Assembly: GCA_028622995.1 (NCBI GenBank)
Contig: JAJQJQ010000041.1
Span: forward strand, 1,550,001 to 1,614,000
Direction of reading: 5' to 3'
Origin: Panagrolaimus kolymaensis
Lineage: Eukaryota > Nematoda > Chromadorea > Rhabditida > Panagrolaimidae
Length of the DNA stretch: 64,000 bases
Shown here piece after piece: positions 11,471 through 20,480 of this stretch; position 1 is the stretch's first letter, and every line of letters begins with the position of its first letter. The notes beneath the pieces were generated by a model. It worked only from the letters and a program-made list of their open reading frames with translations, did not search any database and was not told where the DNA came from. A program made the position numbers and the translations under genes.

Positions 11471-13909
11471 TTAAGAAAAAAGTCCAGAAATTGGTTTTCT
11501 AAAGAAATCAAGAATTAAATGTCCACTTGCATTATCACCGCAAATGGGATTTTGATCAAGGTCTTTCAATTGAAGACATAATTCGGTTGTGTAATCATTC
11601 TCAAGTTGCAATTCAATGGGTTTCATGGGTGACGAGTGGATAAATAAATTATAGTCATTTTCAACATGCAAAACAGCAAGAATTTCCTCCATTGTATCAC
11701 CAAAAAATATGGGACTAAAATTTCCTAAACCAAAGATTGCTATATGAGAAAAAAAGTTGGGTGTTGGTGATTCTTCTGCTAAAGTTTCATGTAAAATATA
11801 TTCACTTTGGTTGAATCCCATAGCTTTTGCAAGGGGTTTACTAATTTTTAGAGCTCGAATAAAATTCTTATCGAAACTGACATTGAACTTGCCCGCTTTT
11901 CTCTCAAGCTTAATTGAATTAAATCCATCCGTTATAAATTTATTTGCATTTGGAGGTAAAATTGGTGCTACAGAAAAAGCTTCAGCCAAGTCTTCGAAAA
12001 CAATAAAATCTTCCATTTCATTTGAATCGGCTGCATGCAAAGATACAACTTTTGTATCTTCTATTTTTGGTTCATTGATTTTTAAGCTATTGTTTGGCAA
12101 AACTGCATTGAATGAAGGTAATTCAACTTTGATTTTTGCTTTCTTTGCATCTTTTTCATAAACTGAATCCAAATCAGTTTTTTCAGGTTTTCTTTTGCTT
12201 TTTGGAAAGAAAAAAAAGAAATTTGCTAATTTATCTTTTTTTGATGGAACATCCTTTGGAACATCCTTTCCATCATTTGGATTAATATCTGCAGTTGGAG
12301 CTAAACCTTTTTCTTCAATTGGTGTTAAAGGTTCATCTACAATTGGACTTAAAGCTTTTTCTTCAATTGTGAGCTCAATAATTTCTGGAACATATGGCAT
12401 TGGTTCATCCTTAGTTAAAACATCATCCATTATTATTTGCTTAGGTGGCTCAGGTTTGTCAGGTTCATAAACAACTATTTCATTTATATTTGCAGGTTTT
12501 ACATCAATTTCTTGAATGATGTCTTCTTGCGGCTCAACGGGCTTAACACTTTTGTCCTCAAGACGAAAAATCCTTTCACTTTCTATTGCTGCAGGTTTAT
12601 TTACAGCAACTTTATTTTGAGGTTCATCAAGAATATGATATTCAATGGCATTTTTATCTGAGGGAACAATTTCATTTGATGGAACGCCGATATTTTTATC
12701 TTCCACTGTTTTTTTATTATTCACAGCAATAGAAGTATATTCATTAGCTGGAACGCCAATATGTTTTTTATCTTCAATGCTTTTTATTGTGTTTTTATCC
12801 TCAACAACATTGGCTGAAACTTTTTCGTCTTCAATTAAACCATCATCTTCTATATATTCAATTGCTTTAGTGGCTGGAACATTGCTTTTATTTTCGATTG
12901 CAAGAGGTTTACCATCATTTTTATTCTCTTGAATCTCTGCAACTCCTTCTATCACATCAACTTTATTCTCAGCAGCTGCAATACTTTTATCTTCAATTGC
13001 TTTTTGTTGTTGGTTTTCAATTTGACGTTGAGCTTCTTTAGCTTCCTTATCTTTCGGACGTTCGGGAAATGCAAAAATTATCGGAAATACAGGCTTTGGC
13101 CTATCAGCTTCATCCTTTTTATCTTGTGGCTTTGGGAAAAAATAGATCCCCGGAAAGTTTTTTTTCTTCTCCTCTTCAACGATTTCATCTTGTTCAACTA
13201 TTGGATCTTCATTAACGACTGGAGGAGGTGCAATTGTTGGTGGAGGAGCAGTTGCTTGCTCTTTATTTGCTGGCTCAATTTCATTCTCATTTTGTTCCTC
13301 AATCACTGGATCATCACTCGAAAGTGGAGGGCCATCGTTTGTTTCTATTGGAGGAGCATCGGTTGTTGCCACAGGAACTGTTTCAGGCTTTTTTGGTAAC
13401 ATAAAAAATTTTGCTAGTTTTTGTTTCTTTTTCTCTGCATCCCTCTCCTCATCTACTGATGAAGGAGGTTCAGTTGCTGATGAAGGAGGTTCGGTTGTTG
13501 CAACTGCTGGAGCATCAGTTGGCTCATCTTTCTTTGGAAAAAACACAAACTTTGCTAATTTTGTCTTTTTCTTTGCCTCTTCCTCGTCGTCATCAAAGCC
13601 GATGAGCTCCTCAATTACATCATCTCTTTTTAATCGTTTCTTCTCAAACATCTCTCCCAAAATTAAATCCAAATCGGAAAATTTATGATAATTTCGAGGT
13701 TCAACGACACTTTGATAGCCATTGCTGAATAAAATTTTTATGTTTGATCCCATCAAACTGAATTTCTTTTCCATACTGAATTCGCGAATTGAACAAAACC
13801 ATTTTAATGATATAGAACTATCTGTGGTTTCAATTGGTTTGGGAAATGTCAAGTTGATTTTGCTTGTTTTATTCAAATTAAAAGGGATTACACATTGCTG
13901 ACGAGGCAT
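11471..13909 (-). CDS. Large Maverick structural-type protein, candidate minor capsid (penton-like) protein with disordered insert
   Basis: One exon of 812 residues starting at ATG 13909, four bases after a TTTCCAG acceptor. An upstream ATG is less likely because it lies before that acceptor. The N-terminal ~100 and C-terminal ~200 residues are folded in composition. The middle ~500 are low complexity, rich in Pro, Glu, Lys, Ala and Asn. The C-terminus (LCLQLKDLDQNPI, then GHLILDFFRKPI) resembles the beta-rich end of Polinton minor capsid/virion proteins; this is a judgement by eye. The insert carries five copies of a Lys-flanked aromatic/Pro motif such as KLAKFVFFPKK, KLAKFFMLPKK and KLANFFFFFPK. 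Position at the end of the capsid block supports a virion role. Alternative: a scaffold or tegument-like protein. Confidence 0.6.
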   Translation of the reverse strand: MPRQQCVIPFNLNKTSKINLTFPKPIETTDSSISLKWFCSIREFSMEKKFSLMGSNIKILFSNGYQSVVEPRNYHKFSDLDLILGEMFEKKRLKRDDVIEELIGFDDDEEEAKKKTKLAKFVFFPKKDEPTDAPAVATTEPPSSATEPPSSVDEERDAEKKKQKLAKFFMLPKKPETVPVATTDAPPIETNDGPPLSSDDPVIEEQNENEIEPANKEQATAPPPTIAPPPVVNEDPIVEQDEIVEEEKKKNFPGIYFFPKPQDKKDEADRPKPVFPIIFAFPERPKDKEAKEAQRQIENQQQKAIEDKSIAAAENKVDVIEGVAEIQENKNDGKPLAIENKSNVPATKAIEYIEDDGLIEDEKVSANVVEDKNTIKSIEDKKHIGVPANEYTSIAVNNKKTVEDKNIGVPSNEIVPSDKNAIEYHILDEPQNKVAVNKPAAIESERIFRLEDKSVKPVEPQEDIIQEIDVKPANINEIVVYEPDKPEPPKQIIMDDVLTKDEPMPYVPEIIELTIEEKALSPIVDEPLTPIEEKGLAPTADINPNDGKDVPKDVPSKKDKLANFFFFFPKSKRKPEKTDLDSVYEKDAKKAKIKVELPSFNAVLPNNSLKINEPKIEDTKVVSLHAADSNEMEDFIVFEDLAEAFSVAPILPPNANKFITDGFNSIKLERKAGKFNVSFDKNFIRALKISKPLAKAMGFNQSEYILHETLAEESPTPNFFSHIAIFGLGNFSPIFFGDTMEEILAVLHVENDYNLFIHSSPMKPIELQLENDYTTELCLQLKDLDQNPICGDNASGHLILDFFRKPISGLFS

Positions 13910-13996
13910 TTTCCTGGAAAGAAAAAAATTTATTTCCACTTTTTCAAAAAAAAAAATATACAATCACAAATTTACGCAAAATACAGAATTACAAAA

Positions 13997-14203
13997 TTAT
14001 CGTTTAAAGGCTAAAAAGAGTTTATATGCAAAAAATGTGAGCCAGCAAAGGATGCCGCTGATGAACATCAGGATTTCAGTCATTGTGGGATTGGGTTTGA
14101 GCAAAGCCAAATTTGGCGGTGAATCGAGTATGCATGAAGTCATGTTTGCTTGTGCACTTGAACATAAAACAACGAGAGAGATAAATAAAAGCAGCTTCAT
14201 CAT
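13997..14203 (-). CDS. Small Maverick protein with signal peptide and one TM segment (68 aa)
   Basis: Starts at ATG 14203 with a strong signal-peptide-like stretch (KLLLFISLVVLCSSAQA), a short luminal part with one Cys and PPN/KPNP turns, then a second hydrophobic segment (LMFISGILCWLTFFAYKLFL) ending in KR. It would be a small type I or hairpin membrane protein. An upstream in-frame ATG at 14230 would add nine residues. It lies between the large structural gene and the capsid gene on the same strand. Function unknown. Confidence 0.6.
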   Translation of the reverse strand: MMKLLLFISLVVLCSSAQANMTSCILDSPPNLALLKPNPTMTEILMFISGILCWLTFFAYKLFLAFKR

Positions 14204-14321
14204 AGCAATGCAAGAATATGATAATGGCAATAATTAAAAATTTACGAACATGAAAAAAAGTGGGAGGAACCTAAAAAGCTTTTATTATAGTTTACAAGCA
14301 AGCAAAAACGTGAATTACCTC

Positions 14322-15727
14322 CTAAACATTCATTATCATTAAGGCTGTTCGCGAATTATCTATTGCGAGTATGCTCTCAAATATTGACATTGTTACAAGC
14401 ATAATGCCCGTCGGAGGTGTTTGATTTATGTAGGAGATTGAAAGTGAGGTTGAGCCTGCCTCTTGCAAATGAAAAGCTTTATCATTATGAAAAGGCCTCA
14501 AATCAAATGCAAAAATAAAGCTATGATTTAGAAACTGCTCCAAAGTAATATTCTTAGCCTTGGTTGCTTCAAGTAAAGCAGAAAAAACACGGCCATATCG
14601 TTTTTGTGATAGACGATAGGGAAAAGCAGGAACTTGTTGACCATTGACAAGCAATTCCATTTTATCCGCATTAAAATGCTTGAAATCAAAGGGGCTTGTT
14701 GCAATATTGCTATTGAAGCTTGAATTATCGGTCATGGCAGCAAAAACCATTTTTGGAACGTAATCATTAAGAAGTGTTAATGAATAATCAAAACGTCCAC
14801 CGGAAATAAAAGAATTTTTTGTGACCTGAAGAAATCTTTTAAAAAATGTCAAAGAAAATAAAACAAACGGTATGTGAAATTGGGTACTTTACTGCTTGCC
14901 CTTCGCTTAATCTTTTTTCAACCTCAAGAGCAAGCTGTGGAAAGAGGGAATAAGAGTCGATAAAAAGCTTAATGTCAAGCAAATGATAAGTATACTCGGC
15001 ATTATCGGGAGCAATAAGAACAAAAAAATTATTGTTCAAATAAACTTGAAAATCCAAAACGGTTCCTAAAATATTTTTTTATTATTTTTGTCGACAAAGC
15101 AAATAGCATACCGCTCAACATCAATTTATCTTGCCTGCAAATATCGGCATCAAGCTTTGTGACAGTCTCAAAAACTGTATCTCCCTCAAACAATTTTCTT
15201 CTTGCATTAAATCCAGTTCCCGCAAGTTGTGAATTTCCATCAGGAAAAAACCCAGCAAGTTGAAGCTCTCCAATAGTGTTTTGTTGAAGCTCAAGAAGCT
15301 TATAAAAGTAACTTTGATATGCATATAAATCATGGCTCGTGCTAACCTAAAAAAAAATGATGAGTTTATTTTTTGCTGTCAATAAAATACAACTTACTTG
15401 TCGACCTTGAATTGAAATTCTCAAGTTTTTAATGAATCCACTTCCAAATCCATTTATCAATGAAACATTTTCTTCACTTGTGATTGGTACATGTCTGTCG
15501 CCAACTTTTTTTGTCACCTTTAATGTGGCAATAATCCTTGCTGAATTTAAAGCTAAATAGTTTCTGCCTGAAGCCACCGTGAAATTGATGGGAGAAGTAT
15601 TGATGGGATTGTTGGGAACATATTGGATAGTTGCTTTAGATTGAACAGCAATATCCGTATCCTTTGAGTTGAATAAATTAAGTTCAGGTGGAACATTTAA
15701 TTCACTAGTTGGGTCAAGCTTGAACAT
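14322..15727 (-). CDS. MCP: Maverick major capsid protein (double jelly-roll type)
   Basis: Four exons (15727-15398, 15346-15112, 15065-14893, 14825-14322) close in frame to 413 residues. The sequence has the pattern of Polinton/adintovirus capsid proteins: an N-terminal strand-rich domain, a central KMELLVNGQQVPAFPY segment, and the C-terminal FLNHSFIFAFDLRP followed by STSLSISY, which corresponds to the conserved end of the second jelly roll. It should form the hexon-like trimers of an icosahedral particle. It is shorter than many family members (often 450-600). The start ATG lies only two bases after the stop of the gene upstream, suggesting a shared transcript. Confidence 0.85.
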
Positions 15728-15729
15728 GA

Positions 15730-15990
15730 TTATACGTTAAAAATATTTTTCAACTTTCTTTTCTTGGCAGTCACTTCCGCTTTAACTGGTTTTGCTGGAT
15801 CAACTAATTGAGATGGTTTAGGATTTGCAATGGAAGCGTCTTCTGGGATATCCAAAGGCACTGATTCTGCAGGTATGATAATATCTTTTTTTATTTTTTC
15901 TACACTTTCTGTATCTTGCTTTCCGTCAAAAAACTTTGAATATTTATCTTGAGAAAAATCGTCACAACTAACACGATGAAGGAAATTCAT
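15730..15990 (-). CDS. Small Maverick protein directly upstream of the capsid gene (86 aa)
   Basis: Frame from ATG 15990 to TAA 15732-15730, followed by two bases and then the capsid ATG. The product has an Asp/Lys-rich N-terminal half, a Pro/Ala-rich middle, and a very basic end (KKRKLKNIF). That layout recalls small core or cementing proteins of the group, but no homologue is named. An upstream TTG-initiated extension is open but has no ATG. Tight spacing implies coordinated expression with the capsid protein. Confidence 0.6.
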   Translation of the reverse strand: MNFLHRVSCDDFSQDKYSKFFDGKQDTESVEKIKKDIIIPAESVPLDIPEDASIANPKPSQLVDPAKPVKAEVTAKKRKLKNIFNV

Positions 15991-16056
15991 AAAAAAATAT
16001 TCAGAGAACAATTAAAAAGCAAGTGGTCAACGTGAAATTAAAAAGTCACAAATGAT

Positions 16057-17313
16057 TTAATTTATTATGTCACTTTCTGGAATCCATTGGGGCGGACCAC
16101 CATGACCAATATATTGAACAAAAACTTCTTTTTTGCCTTTACGTTTTCTATGCTTTAAAATTTCAATTCGAAAAACTGCGTCTGGATGATTGGAATTAAA
16201 TTTTTGTATTTCAGGCTCATAATATTTTCCATATACTGGATCTCCTTCCTCTGTTTTTAGCTTGTATGTAGCTGGAGTTGATGCCAAAACATCAGAAACT
16301 TTATAAACACGATCAGAAAAACCGATATCGTAACCTAAAAAAAAAAACTCTTTTATTCATGCAAATTAAAAAATAATAACCTGTTTGAAAAAATTCATGT
16401 TTTTGCTTTACTCTTACTGTATCATCCTCTTTAAATTTAGGATGTTTAAGTTTAGGACCATTCAAAAGTTTAGTTCCCTTAGCCATCTCAGAAGCATTGC
16501 ATTTTTTCCACAAATCATACCAGTTGCTTTGACTAATTTGTGATGGCGACATACCAAAGATTGCACGTGATGGACTTTGATTTATTCCATCAATAATTTT
16601 TGGAAGGATTTCCACGTATCTCGTTGTACCGGCACTAGTAAAATATTTATAAAGCCGGCTTCTAATTGTTCGATTCATTCTTTCAACCTGAATTTATTTT
16701 TTAGAAAAGCATTTTATTATAAAAAACTTGCAATTGATGCTTTGTTATCGGTATGATTCGCTACAAAGTGCTGCATTTTTAGTTGTTTATAAACTTTATT
16801 CATGGTTGCATTACAAAATTCCGTTCCTAAATTCTTTTTTTATTTTTAAAAACAAAAAATTTAAACAACCTCGATCACTGAAAGCAAGATTAACCTTTGG
16901 CTCGTCGGGGTCTTCTTTGCTTGGAAAGCGCTCGTACATTTTCAAGAACGCTGCTTTGATGGTTTCTCCGCTTTTATCATGGATAGGCTCAGCGTAGACG
17001 TAGCGGCTCAATATTTCCACAATCACAAACAAATAACGATAATTATTATTAGATGCTTTAATTTTCTGAAGATCCAGAAGATCAAACTGTATTGACTCAT
17101 AGAAGCCAAGAGTTAAAGTTTTAAGCCGTTTATATCGTTGCCTTGGGTTTTTATGCAACGTATAAACAAACGAATTTTCCATCGCGTCTTGCACGTCTTC
17201 TTTTTTATATTTGGATCATGCTTTTTTGCTTCTTTCAAAACATTGGAAATTCCACTAAATGCAGCTGTGGAATAATTGGGATCCGAATAAACTTTTTTGA
17301 TGATTTCAGACAT
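16057..17313 (-). pseudogene. INT: Maverick integrase (DDE, chromodomain), out of frame by one base
   Basis: Retrovirus-like integrase that inserts the element. Exons 17313-16870, 16826-16732, 16687-16381 and 16334-16057. The catalytic core shows ESIQFDLLDLQ (first Asp), NLAFSDRG (second Asp) and the conserved Ala-Ser-Ile region before a VERMNRT helix. The last exon holds a chromodomain-like end (VFVQYIGHGGPPQWIPESDI). The N-terminal part and the catalytic core are in different frames: they are separated at an A-run near 17203-17210, where the sequence A AAA AAG occurs in phase. The total coding length is one base short of a multiple of three. It may be a true lesion, an assembly error or a recoding site. 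The third intron (16731-16688) begins with GC, not GT. The start follows a TTTTTATAG acceptor by four bases. Confidence 0.85.
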
Positions 17314-17388
17314 TTTTCTATAAAAAAAACTTTTATTTGCCATTCACAAACAACATTTTTTAAAAAATCACGACAAAAAACGCATAAA

Positions 17389-17796
17389 TTAAAATTTGAT
17401 TTTTTTATTGAAAGGAAAGGTAAATGATGGTTTGACTGCTGCGACTTTTTGGTTGTTTTCAATTTTTTTGACAACTTTCTTGTGTTTAACAAATGATTGC
17501 TTTTTTGGTTTTCGCTGCTTCAATGCTTTTGGTTCTTTGATATTAAAAAACGGAAGAGCTTTTGTTGTTGGAGCAGGAGGAACCAAAGTGATTGCTTTTT
17601 GTTTCATTGTTTTTTTACCCCAACGCGGAGGTAATTCTTGATCGTTTTCATGATATTGGTTGCGTCGTTGGAGCAACTCATGCTTCTCCATATTCCCAAT
17701 GGTTGCATCAACAGCTTGCTTTTATCCTGATTCGGATTTTTGAGTTGTAAGCATGTTCTTGAATCTCATTTCTGGAACCACTACGAACGTTTTCAT
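17389..17796 (-). pseudogene. Basic Maverick protein with in-frame stop (core-like)
   Basis: A frame of 136 codons from ATG 17796, one base after a CAATATAG acceptor, to the stop at 17389. It is interrupted by TAA at codon 25 (17724-17722). Downstream in the same frame is ATG 17691, giving 100 residues. The product is strongly basic (KQRKPKK, KHKKVVKKI), with Pro-rich spacers and no membrane segment, as expected of a nucleic-acid-binding core protein. The N-terminal peptide before the stop begins with a hydrophobic MKTFVVVPE stretch. Translation could restart at 17691, so a shorter protein may still be made. Identity is not known. Confidence 0.5.
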
Positions 17797-17929
17797 CCTA
17801 TATTGTTTTTTGTTTTTTTTAAATTCAAACGTTAAAAAAATTAATAATGGAAAAAAATATTTCATCGTCTATCAACAAAAATTTCAAGAAAAAAAGGTTT
17901 GGTTATCATATTTTTATTTACGCAAAAAA
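17797..17929. other. Short AT-rich spacer between Maverick genes
   Basis: Polypyrimidine and acceptor signals for the gene starting at 17796 are here on the minus strand. Nothing else seen. Confidence 0.5.
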
Positions 17930-18268
17930 TTAAACAACAGTTTCAGAATTAATAGCAAGAGAATGGATTTTGGCATTTTCTTTTCGATGAATATATAAAG
18001 CCCATCGACAAATGCTTTGAACAACACCCATTGGAAGTTTTTTAGCAAGAGTTTTTAATGATTTGATGGTTCGGGCACGGGCAAAGCTGGTGATTAGCTT
18101 TGAATGAGTTTGATTCCTCTGTTTATATACAGCTTTAACATAAAAAGCTTGAGTGATGAATAAATAAAATATTTGAGATAAAAAAGTGAGTTCCTCATTG
18201 GTTGCATTAATTAAACGTTTGGGTGATCGAATCACAGAGAATTTTTTTAGGAAATCTTCTTGTTCCAT
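17930..18268 (-). CDS. Helical basic Maverick protein downstream of the ATPase (112 aa)
   Basis: Single frame of 112 residues. ATG 18268 lies two bases after the TAG stop of the packaging ATPase, and that TAG also ends a good splice acceptor (CAATTTTAG). The protein is helix-rich and basic with a motif-like middle (RARTIKSLKTLAKKLP) and an amphipathic follow-up. The layout resembles a widespread small Lys-rich Maverick protein seen near the ATPase in other animals, but this is only a weak resemblance. Function unknown. Confidence 0.6.
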   Translation of the reverse strand: MEQEDFLKKFSVIRSPKRLINATNEELTFLSQIFYLFITQAFYVKAVYKQRNQTHSKLITSFARARTIKSLKTLAKKLPMGVVQSICRWALYIHRKENAKIHSLAINSETVV

Positions 18269-18270
18269 AG

Positions 18271-18942
18271 CTAAAATTGGAATATTTTCCTATATTCAGA
18301 TGGAAAAATGTTTGTTGATAATCGCAAAAATGGATTTGTTTCAGCCAATAAATTAAGAAACAAATAACCAAAGCTGTCACGGCACGCAGAATCATAAATC
18401 TGGAGGAATTGCTTCGATTTGGATGGATACAACTGTGATCCCAGTGATTTCAATTGCTGCCTGAAGCTTGGTGATCTCATTAGCACTAAATATGCTGCAT
18501 TTGCACGTGCTACTCTTAAAGCTGGCGTGAAAATCGATTGCAAAATTATGCATACAAAGAGATTTGAATGATGGGCGCGACGACAAAAAAGATCGTTAAC
18601 ATAGGTCGATGTAAGTTCATCTGCTAAGTCATCAAGAATAATAATAGAAGGTTTAGGCATGGATTCAATTGTTTCAATATCGGGAATACCAAAATGTGGC
18701 TTTATTTCATTTTTCTCCAAGTCATTTATATATTGCCCCGGAATCCCATAACAGTAAAGAACTGATGCTGGCTGCGGCTTAAAGATTACATCTCTCATCA
18801 TTAATAATTTTTTTAGAAAGGTGGTTTTTCCTGATCCACTTGCACCCATAATTAAACATGAATGCTCAAATTTCAAAGAAAAATCATCCTCTGTGAATAT
18901 TTTTCCTTCAGAAAATTCCATATCCGACCTTTCACTGGACAT
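18271..18942 (-). CDS. ATP: Genome-packaging ATPase (FtsK/HerA type)
   Basis: Single exon of 223 residues. Walker A is GASGSGKTT (residues ~33-41) and Walker B is SIIILDDLADE (~99-109). A sensor-like Gln follows in CIILQSIF. This is the A32-like ATPase that pumps DNA into capsids in adeno- and polinton-type viruses. Length matches the family (200-250). The stop codon and the next gene's ATG are separated by two bases. No lesion was seen. It heads the minus-strand morphogenesis block that runs ATPase, helical protein, basic protein, integrase, small protein, capsid, TM peptide and large structural protein. Confidence 0.92.
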   Translation of the reverse strand: MSSERSDMEFSEGKIFTEDDFSLKFEHSCLIMGASGSGKTTFLKKLLMMRDVIFKPQPASVLYCYGIPGQYINDLEKNEIKPHFGIPDIETIESMPKPSIIILDDLADELTSTYVNDLFCRRAHHSNLFVCIILQSIFTPALRVARANAAYLVLMRSPSFRQQLKSLGSQLYPSKSKQFLQIYDSACRDSFGYLFLNLLAETNPFLRLSTNIFPSEYRKIFQF

Positions 18943-19080
18943 GTTTTAATTCAAGACTGTTTTATTTTAAATTCATGCTTTTATACCTCAAGCAACAGCT
19001 GCTTTTTTTTGTTGCAAATCCTTTTCGAAGAAAAAAGTTTTGGCCTTTTTTATTTGGATCGCATTGTTTTCTTTTTTTGG

Positions 19081-19683
19081 ATGAAAAACAATAATGAATC
19101 ATTTTCGCGCAACCAAATTTTTTTTGTTAATGAAACTTTTATGGATAAAAATAAGCGCATATGGCTATGGATAAACATTCATTTGCGCAAAAATGAAGCT
19201 CAAAAGTATGTTCCCCAAAAAAAGGTAAAAGAATATTTTTTTCTTTCAAAATTACAAAATACTTTTTTTCAGAGTGATAAGAAAGTTTTCTATGATCGAA
19301 AAACTGAAAGCATTGAGATGGATGAATTACATATCCCACATCCACCATCCTCTAATCCCGCCATTATTGATGTTCATCGTCAACCAATTGATGCATTTGC
19401 TCCTCGTGCTTCAACAAATCCCTTTGCTGATCCATTTGCAACTCCACGTGCTTCAACTGCTCGTAATGCCACCATTAGTGTCGCACACACTAACCCATTT
19501 TCTTCTTTTGTTGATGTTCCACTTGGAAATGAAGCCAACAACAATCGAATTGTTATCTTTCGAGAACGACGCACCAAAATTGAAAAAATCGTTTACTATG
19601 GATCTCACATAATTGTAAGCCTTTCTCTTTTTGTAATTGGATTTATTACTGTTATGAACGCAGTCAAAAAATTTATTTTTTAA
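19081..19683 (+). CDS. Maverick membrane protein with NPF motifs and C-terminal TM segment (184 aa)
   Basis: Two exons (19081-19224 and 19273-19683) joined by a 48-nt GT-AG intron that is itself open, so retention would keep the frame. The N-terminal half is basic and hydrophilic. The middle is Pro/Ala/Asn-rich with NPFADPF and NPFSSF, motifs that bind EH-domain endocytic adaptors in eukaryotes. A single hydrophobic segment (IIVSLSLFVIGFITVM) lies about 10 residues from the end, so it is probably tail-anchored with a cytosolic N-terminus. It is transcribed divergently from the ATPase block. A later ATG at 19141 is an alternative start. An envelope or trafficking role is an inference. Confidence 0.6.
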   Translation: MKNNNESFSRNQIFFVNETFMDKNKRIWLWINIHLRKNEAQKYVPQKKVKEYFFLSKLQNTFFQSDKKVFYDRKTESIEMDELHIPHPPSSNPAIIDVHRQPIDAFAPRASTNPFADPFATPRASTARNATISVAHTNPFSSFVDVPLGNEANNNRIVIFRERRTKIEKIVYYGSHIIVSLSLFVIGFITVMNAVKKFIF

Positions 19684-19938
19684 TTTTTTTATTGTGCTAA
19701 ACTCCACATCTTTTTTTTGTGAGCTTTTTATGAATCGTTTATGAGCTTTTAATAAAGTAATACACAGTTAAAACGGAAAAAATTTATTTACAAAAACTAA
19801 AAACTGTATACAAAAAGAGAAAAAACAACAAACAAAAAGTGAATAAAAAAAACATGAACATCATCAAAAACAGGAACATCTTATAACCTTCTGAAAAAGG
19901 AGCATGTATTAGTTGCAATGGAAGCAGAAAAAGTAAAC

Positions 19939-20259
19939 TTACCAACTTCCATAATATTCTTCAGCAAAAAAATAAAATCGTGCAATGATGATGAAGATTC
20001 CAGCCAACATTAAAACAATATAGAGGACATCACCCAACCATGGTCGACGAAGTTCAGCAACAGTAATCATTTCATTCTTTGGTTGTTGAAGATCAGAAAT
20101 CATTTCGTTCTTTGGTTGATGAAGATCAGAAACAGCAGCCATTTCACTCTTTGATGGTTGTCGAAGTTCAGAAACCAATTCTGGATTTGGAGGATTTTGC
20201 TGAAAAACGAAACAAAGTGAAAAGCAATAAAAGTAAGAAAATAAACTTACATTGAGCAT
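19939..20259 (-). CDS. Small Maverick membrane protein A (89 aa), paralogous cassette 1
   Basis: First exon of only three codons (20259-20251), then exon 20199-19939. The product has three imperfect copies of a (S/A)DL(H/Q)QPKNEM-like unit, one TM segment (VLYIVLMLAGIFIIIARFYFF) and a short C-terminus. The donor-like GTAAGT just at the stop could allow another 3' exon. Gene layout (three-codon first exon, short TM protein, shared upstream sequence) matches the gene at 21008-21364, so the two are probably an old tandem duplication. Function unknown. Confidence 0.6.
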   Translation of the reverse strand: MLNVSLFSYFYCFSLCFVFQQNPPNPELVSELRQPSKSEMAAVSDLHQPKNEMISDLQQPKNEMITVAELRRPWLGDVLYIVLMLAGIFIIIARFYFFAEEYYGSW

Positions 20260-20339
20260 TGTTTGCTTTGATTTGATTTGATAAAGATTCAAAAGTTCTG
20301 AAGATTGAATATCTGAAAAAAGGCAACTGTCTTACAAAC

Positions 20340-20480
20340 GTCAACGAAAATAAACGAGAATGAATGTTTGACAGTTTTCATATTCAGCAGAATATTTTCC
20401 GTTTGAGACATGAAATTTGGGTAAATTTTTTGCGCCTCTGAAGTTTGGCGCCATTTATATTTTTTGAATGCATCAAATTG
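20340..20480 (-). promoter_or_regulatory. Upstream region of cassette 1, repeated at cassette 2
   Basis: Shares GAATGAATGTTTGACAG, then a TTTTCC(G/A)TTTGAGA block, GGGTAAATTTTT and AAGTTTGGCGC, in the same order with 21420-21550. Conservation of order upstream of two similar genes suggests promoter elements. Confidence 0.5.

Noticed and set aside
12195..13605. Several plus-strand frames opposite the large structural gene
   Set aside because: Antisense shadows of a low-complexity coding sequence with an intact 812-codon minus-strand frame.
13997..14230. Toxin-like secreted peptide in the Maverick
   Set aside because: The product has two hydrophobic segments and a single luminal Cys, so it fits a small membrane protein better than a disulfide-rich toxin.
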